From Propionibacteriaceae bacterium (GTDB lineage: Bacteria; Actinomycetota; Actinomycetes; Propionibacteriales; Propionibacteriaceae): 8,312 nt of DNA. Position 1 is the first letter of the stretch. Each line of letters begins with the position of its first letter. Of the stretch, positions 1 through 5,565 are shown piece after piece. Below the pieces are notes generated by a model. The model was not told the origin of the DNA, did no database searches, and saw nothing but the letters and a program-made list of their open reading frames with translations. The position numbers and the translations under genes were made by a program. The DNA lies in contig JAISGZ010000053.1 in assembly GCA_031262845.1 (NCBI GenBank), forward strand, positions 1 through 8,312, read 5' to 3'.

Positions 1-1
1 C

Positions 2-1255
2 ACCACCGGCCGGCCGAAGGGTGTCCGGCTTAACCACGGAGCTTGGACCTACCTGTCCTTGGCGATTTACCAGCTCGACTTGATCGGCTCCCGAGCGACC
101 TTGTTCTTGTGGCTGCCGCTGAGCCACGTCTTCGGCAAATCGCTCAGCGTCTTCCAGCTGATCTACGGCTTCCACACCGCCGTCGACGGCCGCATCGACC
201 GCATCATCGACAACCTGGCGATTACCAAACCCGACGTCATGTGTGGGGCACCCCGGATTTTCGAAAAGGTCCGGGCGGCCATGTTGACCGGCGACTCGTC
301 CCGGGGCCTCAAGGGCAAGCTGGCCCGCTGGGCTTTCGCCACCGGCTATCAATCGGTCGACTACCGCCTCAACCGCCAGCCGATGCCCCTGGGCCTGACG
401 CTGCGTTACGCGCTGGCCGACAAACTCGTCTTCTCCAAGTTGCGGGCCAAGATGGGCGGCCGGATGCAGTTCATGATCTCCGGTTCAGCCAAGCTGTCAC
501 CCCAAGTCCAACGCTGGTTCTACGCTGCCGGCATCATCGTCGTCGAAGGCTACGGTTGTACCGAATCGGCCGCCGTCTCGTTCGTCAACAAACCCGAACA
601 CCTGGTCATGGGTTCACTCGGGCCGGCCATCCCCGGTTTGGAAGCCAAGACCGCTGATGACGGCGAAGTCCTCTTGCGCGGTCCGGTGATCATGTCGGGC
701 TACCACAACGACCCCGAGGGAACGGCCGAAGTCTTAGACGCCGACGGCTGGCTCCACACCGGTGATATCGGACATTTCGACGATGATGGTTATCTCTTTA
801 TTACCGACCGGAAAAAAGATCTCATGAAGACCTCGGGCGGTAAATACGTGGCGCCGTCGAAAGTCGAAGGTGCGATCACCGCTAACGTGCCCTATGTTTC
901 GCAGGCTTTAGCGGTTGGTGACGGACAAAAATATATTGCCGCGCTGATCGTGTTGGATCGGGAAGCCCTCATGCGCTGGGGGCAGAATCACGGCCACCCG
1001 GACGCCACCTACGCCGAACTCAGTCAATTACCTCACATCCGGCGCTCGATCGACCGCTTTATGGCTCGCGCCAATCAACGGCTGGAACGCTGGGAAACCG
1101 TTAAAAGGTATGCCATCCTCGACCACGAATTGACCACGGCCGCCGGTGATGTGACGGCTAGTTTGAAGATTCGGCGAAACTTTGTCATTGAGACCCATCG
1201 CGATCTGGTTAATTCACTTTTTGACGTAGAATCCCCCGATGAAACGGTGCGCTGA
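2..1255 (+). CDS. fadD15: Long-chain fatty-acid--CoA ligase, FadD15-type, 5'-truncated by window edge
   Basis: This enzyme activates long-chain fatty acids with ATP to acyl-AMP and then to acyl-CoA, for beta-oxidation or lipid synthesis. The frame is already open at base 2, where it reads TTGRPKG, the end of the AMP-binding P-loop. The start therefore lies upstream, and roughly 180 N-terminal residues of a ~600-residue protein are probably missing; 417 residues are visible. In order there are LSHVFGK (the motif around the A4 region), AVDGRIDRI, the APRIFEKV stretch, GYGCTE at bases 548-565 (A5), TGD near 758-766 (A7), DRKKD (hinge/A8) and the C-terminal catalytic lysine in ASLKIRRN near base 1166. 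The LSHVFGK and AVDGRID patterns are those of the FadD15/eukaryote-like LACS class. It differs clearly from the two tandem ligases downstream, so it is not a third copy of them. It is followed 151 bp later by a thioesterase on the same strand. The class is secure; chain-length preference cannot be read. Confidence 0.93.
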   Translation, partial: TTGRPKGVRLNHGAWTYLSLAIYQLDLIGSRATLFLWLPLSHVFGKSLSVFQLIYGFHTAVDGRIDRIIDNLAITKPDVMCGAPRIFEKVRAAMLTGDSSRGLKGKLARWAFATGYQSVDYRLNRQPMPLGLTLRYALADKLVFSKLRAKMGGRMQFMISGSAKLSPQVQRWFYAAGIIVVEGYGCTESAAVSFVNKPEHLVMGSLGPAIPGLEAKTADDGEVLLRGPVIMSGYHNDPEGTAEVLDADGWLHTGDIGHFDDDGYLFITDRKKDLMKTSGGKYVAPSKVEGAITANVPYVSQALAVGDGQKYIAALIVLDREALMRWGQNHGHPDATYAELSQLPHIRRSIDRFMARANQRLERWETVKRYAILDHELTTAAGDVTASLKIRRNFVIETHRDLVNSLFDVESPDETVR

Positions 1256-1396
1256 CCGATTACCTTTCCCTCCACCGTCACCAGTCGGCAGCGGCGTCTC
1301 GCGAATTCAGACCTCGGTCTTCTCGTTACGATGATTGCCAGATGACTAAGACCCAGGCCAGCAGCCACTGCCGCCAGCCCCTCGAGCTGGTTTCTG

Positions 1397-1402
1397 AAGG
1401 AG
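1397..1402 (+). promoter_or_regulatory. Ribosome binding site of the thioesterase gene
   Basis: AAGGAG lies 4 nt before the ATG at 1407. It is the clearest Shine-Dalgarno sequence in the window and fixes the thioesterase start. Confidence 0.75.
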
Positions 1403-1406
1403 AACA

Positions 1407-2258
1407 ATGATTTTCCGGACTACTGTTCCGTTGCGTTGGGGTGACCTCGACGCGCAGGGACACATCAACAATGCCGCCTACGCCGATTACCTCCAAGAAG
1501 CCCGGGCCGACTACTTCGACAACACACCGATTGAATCTCTGTCCGGCAGCGGCCTGGTGGTCGTCAGTCACCAGGTCGAATACCTGGCCCCGGCCTATTT
1601 CCGGGCCGAACCGCTGATCGTCGACCTTTGGCCCTGCCAGGTCAGCGCCGCCAAATTCACACTGGCCTATGACTTGTGGCAGGACGGCCGCCAAGTCGCC
1701 CGAGCCCGGACCGTGCTCTGCCCTTACGACCTGGTGGGCGGCCAACCGCGGCGCTTCCAAGCCCACGAACGGGCCTGGCTGACGTCCCAGGTCGAAGCCG
1801 CCGAAGCTTTCCGGCCCCTGCGCTGGCGGCCGATGAACTCACACGCCCGCTCGGCGCCGATGCGGGTCCGCTGGGGTGACGTCGACTGTTACGGCCACGT
1901 CAACAACGTGCTCTACTTCAACTACATCATGGAGGGCCGGATCGCCTTCACGGCCGCCGCCTCACACTCGATGAACGAGACCCTCGAATCGGGTTATCTC
2001 TGGTTTGTCGTCCGCCAAGACGTCAACTATTTAACGCCCTTGTTCTTCCGCATCGAGCCCTACACGATCCGGACCGGCGTGGCCAAGATCGGCTCAACCT
2101 CGATCACCTTCTGTTCCGAAATCGCCGATCCAACGGCTCATAAACGCTTTGCCACGGCTTCGACGGTGGCGGTGTTCGCGGATGCCGAGGGCCGGCCGAC
2201 GGAGATTTTGCCGCAGTGGCGCGAGGCCCTCCAGCCGTATCGGCTGACCGCTCACTGA
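1407..2258 (+). CDS. Acyl-CoA thioesterase with two tandem hotdog (4HBT) domains
   Basis: A predicted cytoplasmic hydrolase that releases free acid from acyl-CoA. The 283-residue protein carries two copies of the 4HBT hotdog fold. The first opens with RWGDLDAQGHINN (residues 10-22) followed by Y25 and the E31-R33 helix. The second opens with RWGDVDCYGHVNN (155-167) followed by YFNYIMEGR. The W-G-D-x-D-x-x-G-H-x-N-N signature contains the catalytic Asp of the 4-hydroxybenzoyl-CoA thioesterase family, and both copies keep it. Each half also has the VVxxQVxYLxP-type strand (residues 51-62 and 201-212). The start is supported by AAGGAG four bases upstream. The gene sits 151 bp downstream of an acyl-CoA ligase on the same strand, so the pair could balance acyl-CoA formation and hydrolysis; no terminator is seen between them. 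A perfect hairpin follows at 2310-2346. The substrate is unknown; no signal peptide or membrane segment is visible. Confidence 0.9.
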   Translation: MIFRTTVPLRWGDLDAQGHINNAAYADYLQEARADYFDNTPIESLSGSGLVVVSHQVEYLAPAYFRAEPLIVDLWPCQVSAAKFTLAYDLWQDGRQVARARTVLCPYDLVGGQPRRFQAHERAWLTSQVEAAEAFRPLRWRPMNSHARSAPMRVRWGDVDCYGHVNNVLYFNYIMEGRIAFTAAASHSMNETLESGYLWFVVRQDVNYLTPLFFRIEPYTIRTGVAKIGSTSITFCSEIADPTAHKRFATASTVAVFADAEGRPTEILPQWREALQPYRLTAH

Positions 2259-2309
2259 GGTGTCGAACCGATCAGCCACGAGAACGTCTAGCGCCTGGTC
2301 ACGCCACGA

Positions 2310-2346
2310 CTGATGCCCATTCTTCCGCAGGAAAAATGGGCATCAG
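2310..2346. terminator. Bidirectional hairpin terminator between convergent genes
   Basis: A perfect 12-bp inverted repeat, CTGATGCCCATT (2310-2321) and AATGGGCATCAG (2335-2346). Inside it, after one C/A mismatch, TTCC (2323-2326) pairs with GGAA (2330-2333) around a GCA loop. It lies between the stops of the plus-strand thioesterase and the minus-strand LysR gene, where a two-way terminator is expected. There is no long T run on either side, so the mechanism is not certain. Confidence 0.72.
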
Positions 2347-2374
2347 GGATCATTCTCGGGTAGCGCCCTAGCGA

Positions 2375-3322
2375 CTACCGGCTGACTCGGGTAATGGTCT
2401 CCAGCAACCGCCGTCCGGCCGGTGAGCGTTCGGCGCCCGGCCGGGTGACAACGAAGAAACGCCGTCCGGTCAGGCCGGCCAGCCGCTGCGGCCGCAAACC
2501 GCTACCGGCAAAAGCCTCCAGGGCCGAGGTCGCCGTCACCGCCACGGTCCGATCATCGCCCGCCATCAGCCGCTGGATGGCAGCACTATCACTGGTCTGG
2601 TGAGTAATCCGAGGCCGGAAGCCAGCCGTCTGGCAGCAGTTTTCCAGATGACTGCGACAGGACTCGCAGCCGACGATCCACTGGGCTTCGGCCAGATCGG
2701 CCAGCTTCAAGCCACTCTGATGAGCCAGTGGGTGATTGGCCGGCAAAAGGACGACCAGGTCGTCGCCCCCGACCAGACGACCGGTCAAACCGGCCGGCAA
2801 GGTGATCGTGGCCTCATCGGCCGCCGTATCATCCAAGGACAAGGCTTGGGGCGGCACGAAGTCGAATACCAGAGCCAAGTCCAGTTCGCTCGAACGCAAC
2901 AGGGGCAGCGCCTGATCGGGTTCAACCTCGGTCAGCAAAACTTCAGTCTTGACGTTGTGGGTTCGCAATTCCTCCAGGACCGCCGGTACCAAACTCGTCA
3001 ACGACGACGTGAAACAGCCCAGCCGGACCATGTCGTGATTGCGCCGTTCGAGAGCCGCCAAATCATCTTGGGCGGCTTCCAGGTGACGCTCAATGGCATC
3101 GGCGTGATGAACCAGAATAGTTCCCGCCTCATTCAACTCGACACCCGAGCGATGCCGGTTCAGCAAGGGCATTTGGACAGTCCGTTCGAGGGCCGCCAGG
3201 TGCTGGCTGACCGCCGGTGGGGTCCAGCCCAGGGCTCGGGCGGCGGCCGAGATCGACCCTGTTTGGGCGACGATACGGAGGATTAAAACCCGTTTCGGGT
3301 CCAGCGCGGGTAAGACACTCAT
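2375..3322 (-). CDS. LysR-type transcriptional regulator
   Basis: A DNA-binding regulator of the LysR family, 315 residues from the chosen start, close to the usual ~300. The N-terminal winged helix-turn-helix covers about residues 8-70: the stretch 20-50 contains TGSISAAARALGW and PPAVSQHLAALER, a standard LTTR HTH, followed by LLNRHRSGVELNEAG as the wing. A linker helix follows at ~70-95, then a type-2 periplasmic-binding-like effector domain from about residue 97 (VRLGCF) to the end. The ATG at 3322 was chosen because it is preceded by AAGGA with a 4-nt gap and AAAGGAG with an 11-nt gap, and because the HTH then begins at the normal distance; an in-frame ATG at 3379 would add 19 unconserved residues. 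C219, C222, C229 and C230 are clustered in the effector domain. It is divergent from the tandem fadD pair, so control of those genes is a reasonable inference. The effector is unknown. Confidence 0.93.
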   Translation of the reverse strand: MSVLPALDPKRVLILRIVAQTGSISAAARALGWTPPAVSQHLAALERTVQMPLLNRHRSGVELNEAGTILVHHADAIERHLEAAQDDLAALERRNHDMVRLGCFTSSLTSLVPAVLEELRTHNVKTEVLLTEVEPDQALPLLRSSELDLALVFDFVPPQALSLDDTAADEATITLPAGLTGRLVGGDDLVVLLPANHPLAHQSGLKLADLAEAQWIVGCESCRSHLENCCQTAGFRPRITHQTSDSAAIQRLMAGDDRTVAVTATSALEAFAGSGLRPQRLAGLTGRRFFVVTRPGAERSPAGRRLLETITRVSR

Positions 3323-3326
3323 CGGT

Positions 3327-3340
3327 TCCTTGGCTCCTTT
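3327..3340 (-). promoter_or_regulatory. Ribosome binding site(s) deciding the LysR start
   Basis: On the minus strand AAAGGAG (3340-3334) and AAGGA (3331-3327) precede the ATG at 3322 with gaps of 11 and 4 nt. They support this start over the in-frame ATG at 3379. Confidence 0.65.
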
Positions 3341-3365
3341 AACCACTGACGAATCTGTGAACCGT

Positions 3366-3378
3366 TGTTCGCAGAACA
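3366..3378. promoter_or_regulatory. Candidate LysR-type box (T-N11-A dyad)
   Basis: TGTTC (3366-3370) and GAACA (3374-3378) form a perfect 5-bp dyad around GCA. The 13-bp unit has the T-N11-A form described for LysR-type binding sites. It lies 44-56 bp before the LysR start, where autoregulatory sites are often found. Assignment to this regulator is inference. Confidence 0.45.
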
Positions 3379-3395
3379 TCTGGCCCGAGAGTCAA

Positions 3396-3407
3396 GACAA
3401 ACTTGTC
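3396..3407. promoter_or_regulatory. Second dyad upstream of LysR gene
   Basis: GACAA (3396-3400) and TTGTC (3403-3407) form a perfect 5-bp inverted repeat around AC. Its centre is about 30 bp, or roughly three helical turns, from the centre of the T-N11-A dyad at 3366-3378. LysR proteins often bind two sites as a tetramer, so it could be a second contact; this could also be chance. Confidence 0.3.
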
Positions 3408-3411
3408 CTCC

Positions 3412-3489
3412 GTGGGGGGAACCCGACGCGATGGAGGAATGTACCTAGGCTTTTGGTGTTACTCAAGCCTGCACCTGAGAAATCCCCAC
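3412..3489. other. Nested inverted repeats, possible folded leader
   Basis: GTGGGGG (3412-3418) can pair with TCCCCAC (3483-3489), six Watson-Crick pairs plus one G-U. It encloses AGGCTT (3447-3452) pairing with AAGCCT (3465-3470). The geometry would suit a small structured RNA or leader if a fadD transcript starts upstream, but I recognise no known riboswitch class, and stems this short can arise by chance. Confidence 0.25.
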
Positions 3490-3616
3490 TTCCGACGCCG
3501 CCGCCAACCGTCACCCGTGCCTGTCAGTGGGCCAACACGCCGGTCGATTCGTAACCTACGGTGCCGTCAAGTAAGCTCAGATCAGAGCAGCGGTCAACTC
3601 GACTGCGGCTCACCAG

Positions 3617-3632
3617 CAAACCTGGTTTGACA
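3617..3632 (+). promoter_or_regulatory. Operator-like dyad overlapping a TTGACA -35-like hexamer
   Basis: CAAACC (3617-3622) and GGTTTG (3624-3629) form a perfect dyad around one T, also a T-less 13-bp unit. Its right arm runs into TTGACA (3627-3632), the consensus -35 hexamer. A further CAAACCT half-site lies at 3641-3647. The site is about 90-105 bp before the first tandem fadD gene. No good -10 hexamer is found 16-18 bp downstream, so the promoter part is uncertain; the dyad itself is clear. Confidence 0.42.
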
Positions 3633-3710
3633 AGGCTGACCAAACCTCAATCAGCCCGACGACCGGGAAGCTGATCAAGTTGGCGGCCGGCGCTTGAGCC
3701 GTTAAGTCAC

Positions 3711-3715
3711 AGGGA
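3711..3715 (+). promoter_or_regulatory. Ribosome binding site of the first tandem fadD
   Basis: AGGGA ends 6 nt before the ATG at 3722, a normal spacing, and supports that start. Confidence 0.55.
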
Positions 3716-3721
3716 CGTGCT

Positions 3722-5398
3722 ATGAGTTTTACCCAGTTCTACCAACCGGGCGTACCGGAGCAAATCGAGTTGCCCACCGACTCGCTGGTGGACTTGCTGG
3801 AAACCTCGGTCCAACAGGGCGGCCGGCGCGTCGCCTTGGAGTTCTTCGGCCGCGAGACGACCTACCGGGAACTCGGCGATCAGATTCACCGGGCCGCCCA
3901 AGGCCTGCTCGAATTGGGTGTCAAACCCGGCGACCGGGTGGCCTTGGTGCTGCCGAACTGCCCCCAACACGTGGTCGCGTTCTACGCCGTCCTGAGACTG
4001 GGCGCCATCGTCGTCGAACACAACCCCCTCTACACCGCCCGCGAATTGCGCCACATGTTCGAGGATCACACCGCTCGGGTGGCGATCTGTTGGGACAAAG
4101 CGGTTGCCAATTTGCGTGATCAGCCGCACGACATCGAACTCGACCACATCGTTTCGGTCAATTTGCTGGAGGCTTTCCCGGCCGTCAAACGCCTGGCTCT
4201 CCGGCTGCCCTTACCGTCGCTCCGGCGGACCCGGAAACAGCTCACGGCCCCGACCAAAAACACGATTTCCTGGAGCCAATTACTTAACCGGCCGCCGCTC
4301 AACCCGGCGACACCACTACCCGACGTCCACGACACCGCCGTCATCCAATACACCTCGGGCACGACCGGCCAGCCCAAAGGCGCCCTCCTCAGCCACTACA
4401 ACCTCTACGCCAACGCCCGCCAGGGCGAAGCCTGGATGCACGGCGCCCAGTACCGTAAAGAAACCTTTTATGCCGTGCTGCCGATGTTCCACGCCTTCGG
4501 CATGACGCTGTATCTGACCTACGGCATTCTTAAACAAGCCCGCTTGGTGCTGTTCCCGAATTTCGACGTCAACCAGGTCTTAGCGGCGGCCAAGAAACAT
4601 CCGCCGACCGTGTTTTGCGCGGTGCCACCAATTTTCGAGACCACGGCCGCTCAAGCTCAGGCTCGGAATATTTCCTTGAAAACTGCCGCCTACTGTATTT
4701 CCGGCGCTATGGCTTTGCCGGACAAAACGGTCAGCTTGTGGGAGTCGGTTTCCGGCGGTCTCTTGGTCGAAGGTTACGGCCTGACCGAAGCCTCGCCGGT
4801 GGCGCTCGGCAACCCGTTCTATTCGACCCGGCGCCGGGGCACGATTGGCCTGCCGTTCCCGAGTACCGAAATCCGCGTCGTCGACCCGGACGACCCGACT
4901 CAAGAGGTCACCCCTGGCCAGCGCGGTGAACTCCTCATCCGCGGCCCCCAAGTTTTCCGGGGCTACTGGAACAACCCCGAAGCCACCGCCCAAATTTTGC
5001 TGCCCGGTGGCTGGCTGCGGAGTGGCGACATCGTTACCCAGGACGCCGACGGTTTCACGACCATCGTCGACCGGCTCAAAGAACTCATCATCACCGGTGG
5101 CTTCAATGTCGCCCCGAGCGAAGTCGAACAGGTCCTGCAGCTTCACCCCGATATCGCCGAGTCCGCCGTCATCGGCTTGCCCGATGAACACAGTGGTGAA
5201 ATGGTTGTGGCCGTGGTCGTGCCCAAGCCGGGGTCAGTCATCGACGACGACCAAGTCCGAGACTTTTGCCGCACCCGGTTAGCCCGCTACAAAGTCCCCC
5301 GGCGCGTGATTGTCGTCGCCAGCTTGCCGAAATCGATGTTAGGCAAAGTTTTACGGCGTCAGGTCCGGGCCGATTTACTGCAAACCTGCCGGACTTAA
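3722..5398 (+). CDS. fadD: Long-chain fatty-acid--CoA ligase, tandem copy 1
   Basis: ATP-dependent ligase of the ANL (adenylate-forming) superfamily that makes acyl-CoA from free fatty acid in two steps. Of its 558 residues, the large N-terminal domain covers about 1-445 and the small C-terminal lid about 450-558. Visible motifs are the P-loop YTSGTTGQPKG (210-220), PMFHAFGMT (254-262), GYGLTE (351-356), SGD (434-436), the hinge D450 in DRLKELI, GGFNVAPSEVE (459-469), and the catalytic lysine K542 in PKSMLGKVLRR. All adenylation residues expected are present, so it should be active. The start is backed by AGGGA six bases upstream and by the same N-terminus (MS--QFYQPGVP) in the second copy. 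A LysR gene is divergent on the left; the second copy follows after 167 bp. FadD is the best call; medium-chain or a specialised carboxylate substrate cannot be excluded. Confidence 0.93.
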   Translation: MSFTQFYQPGVPEQIELPTDSLVDLLETSVQQGGRRVALEFFGRETTYRELGDQIHRAAQGLLELGVKPGDRVALVLPNCPQHVVAFYAVLRLGAIVVEHNPLYTARELRHMFEDHTARVAICWDKAVANLRDQPHDIELDHIVSVNLLEAFPAVKRLALRLPLPSLRRTRKQLTAPTKNTISWSQLLNRPPLNPATPLPDVHDTAVIQYTSGTTGQPKGALLSHYNLYANARQGEAWMHGAQYRKETFYAVLPMFHAFGMTLYLTYGILKQARLVLFPNFDVNQVLAAAKKHPPTVFCAVPPIFETTAAQAQARNISLKTAAYCISGAMALPDKTVSLWESVSGGLLVEGYGLTEASPVALGNPFYSTRRRGTIGLPFPSTEIRVVDPDDPTQEVTPGQRGELLIRGPQVFRGYWNNPEATAQILLPGGWLRSGDIVTQDADGFTTIVDRLKELIITGGFNVAPSEVEQVLQLHPDIAESAVIGLPDEHSGEMVVAVVVPKPGSVIDDDQVRDFCRTRLARYKVPRRVIVVASLPKSMLGKVLRRQVRADLLQTCRT

Positions 5399-5419
5399 TC
5401 CGGCCGACCTCCTAAAACA

Positions 5420-5444
5420 CCCCAGTCTGACCACTGGATTGGGG
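5420..5444 (+). terminator. Hairpin in the spacer between the tandem fadD copies
   Basis: CCCCAGTC (5420-5427) pairs with GATTGGGG (5437-5444), eight pairs including one G-U, with a 9-nt loop, 22 nt after the stop of copy 1. An alternative is CCAGT (5422-5426) with ACTGG (5433-5437). There is no strong T run after it, so it may terminate only partly or serve as an mRNA 3' end. The rest of the 167-bp spacer shows no clear promoter. Confidence 0.5.
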
Positions 5445-5565
5445 AACCTGTTCCTCCAACACCTCGGACCACCGACTTGATGGCCGAGTTAATGTCAGCG
5501 GCGATCGTTCTTCCGCCTCCGGTAAGCGCTCGTCACTATCAGCTCGAGTTAGTAAGGCCTTCCTA

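Larger units (their letters stand above)
3323..3721. other. Divergent intergenic region between LysR gene and first tandem fadD
   Basis: This 399-bp stretch has no convincing gene. Short open frames exist (3330-3554, 3403-3630), but their products are basic, proline-rich and of low complexity, with no ribosome site. What it holds: a 13-bp T-N11-A dyad at 3366-3378, a 12-bp dyad at 3396-3407, a nested inverted repeat at 3412-3489, a 13-bp dyad overlapping TTGACA at 3617-3632, and the fadD ribosome site at 3711-3715. The density of dyads fits a control region read in both directions. Confidence 0.7.

Noticed and set aside
43..657. A 204-codon plus-strand frame overlapping the first ligase
   Set aside because: It is an out-of-frame, Arg/Pro/His-rich shadow of the ligase, whose own frame shows all ANL motifs.
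1306..1332. Promoter before the thioesterase from TTCAGA and TACGAT
   Set aside because: The spacer is only 15 bp and the upstream hexamer is poor. It is not strong enough to list as a feature.
2600..3286. A 228-codon open frame on the plus strand opposite the LysR gene
   Set aside because: It is the antisense shadow of a well-supported LysR gene. Its product is Gln/Arg/Gly-rich with no recognisable domain.
3320..3379. The longer LysR start at 3379
   Set aside because: The extra 19 residues are unlike the family N-terminus and would cover the T-N11-A dyad; the ATG at 3322 has good ribosome sites.
3475..3480. CTGAGA, reminiscent of the TPP riboswitch core
   Set aside because: The other conserved TPP segments are absent in the right order and spacing, and the next gene is not a thiamine gene.
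3330..3630. Two overlapping short plus-strand frames in the LysR-fadD intergenic region
   Set aside because: No ribosome site, no domain and low-complexity composition; one overlaps the LysR 5' end.
3627..3655. A complete sigma-70-type promoter from TTGACA
   Set aside because: TTGACA is present, but no acceptable -10 hexamer lies 16-18 bp downstream, so only the hexamer and dyad were reported.
4580..5191. A 203-codon open frame on the minus strand inside fadD copy 1, with a similar one at 6625-7098 inside copy 2
   Set aside because: Both are antisense to conserved FadD coding sequence. They resemble each other only because the sense genes are duplicates.
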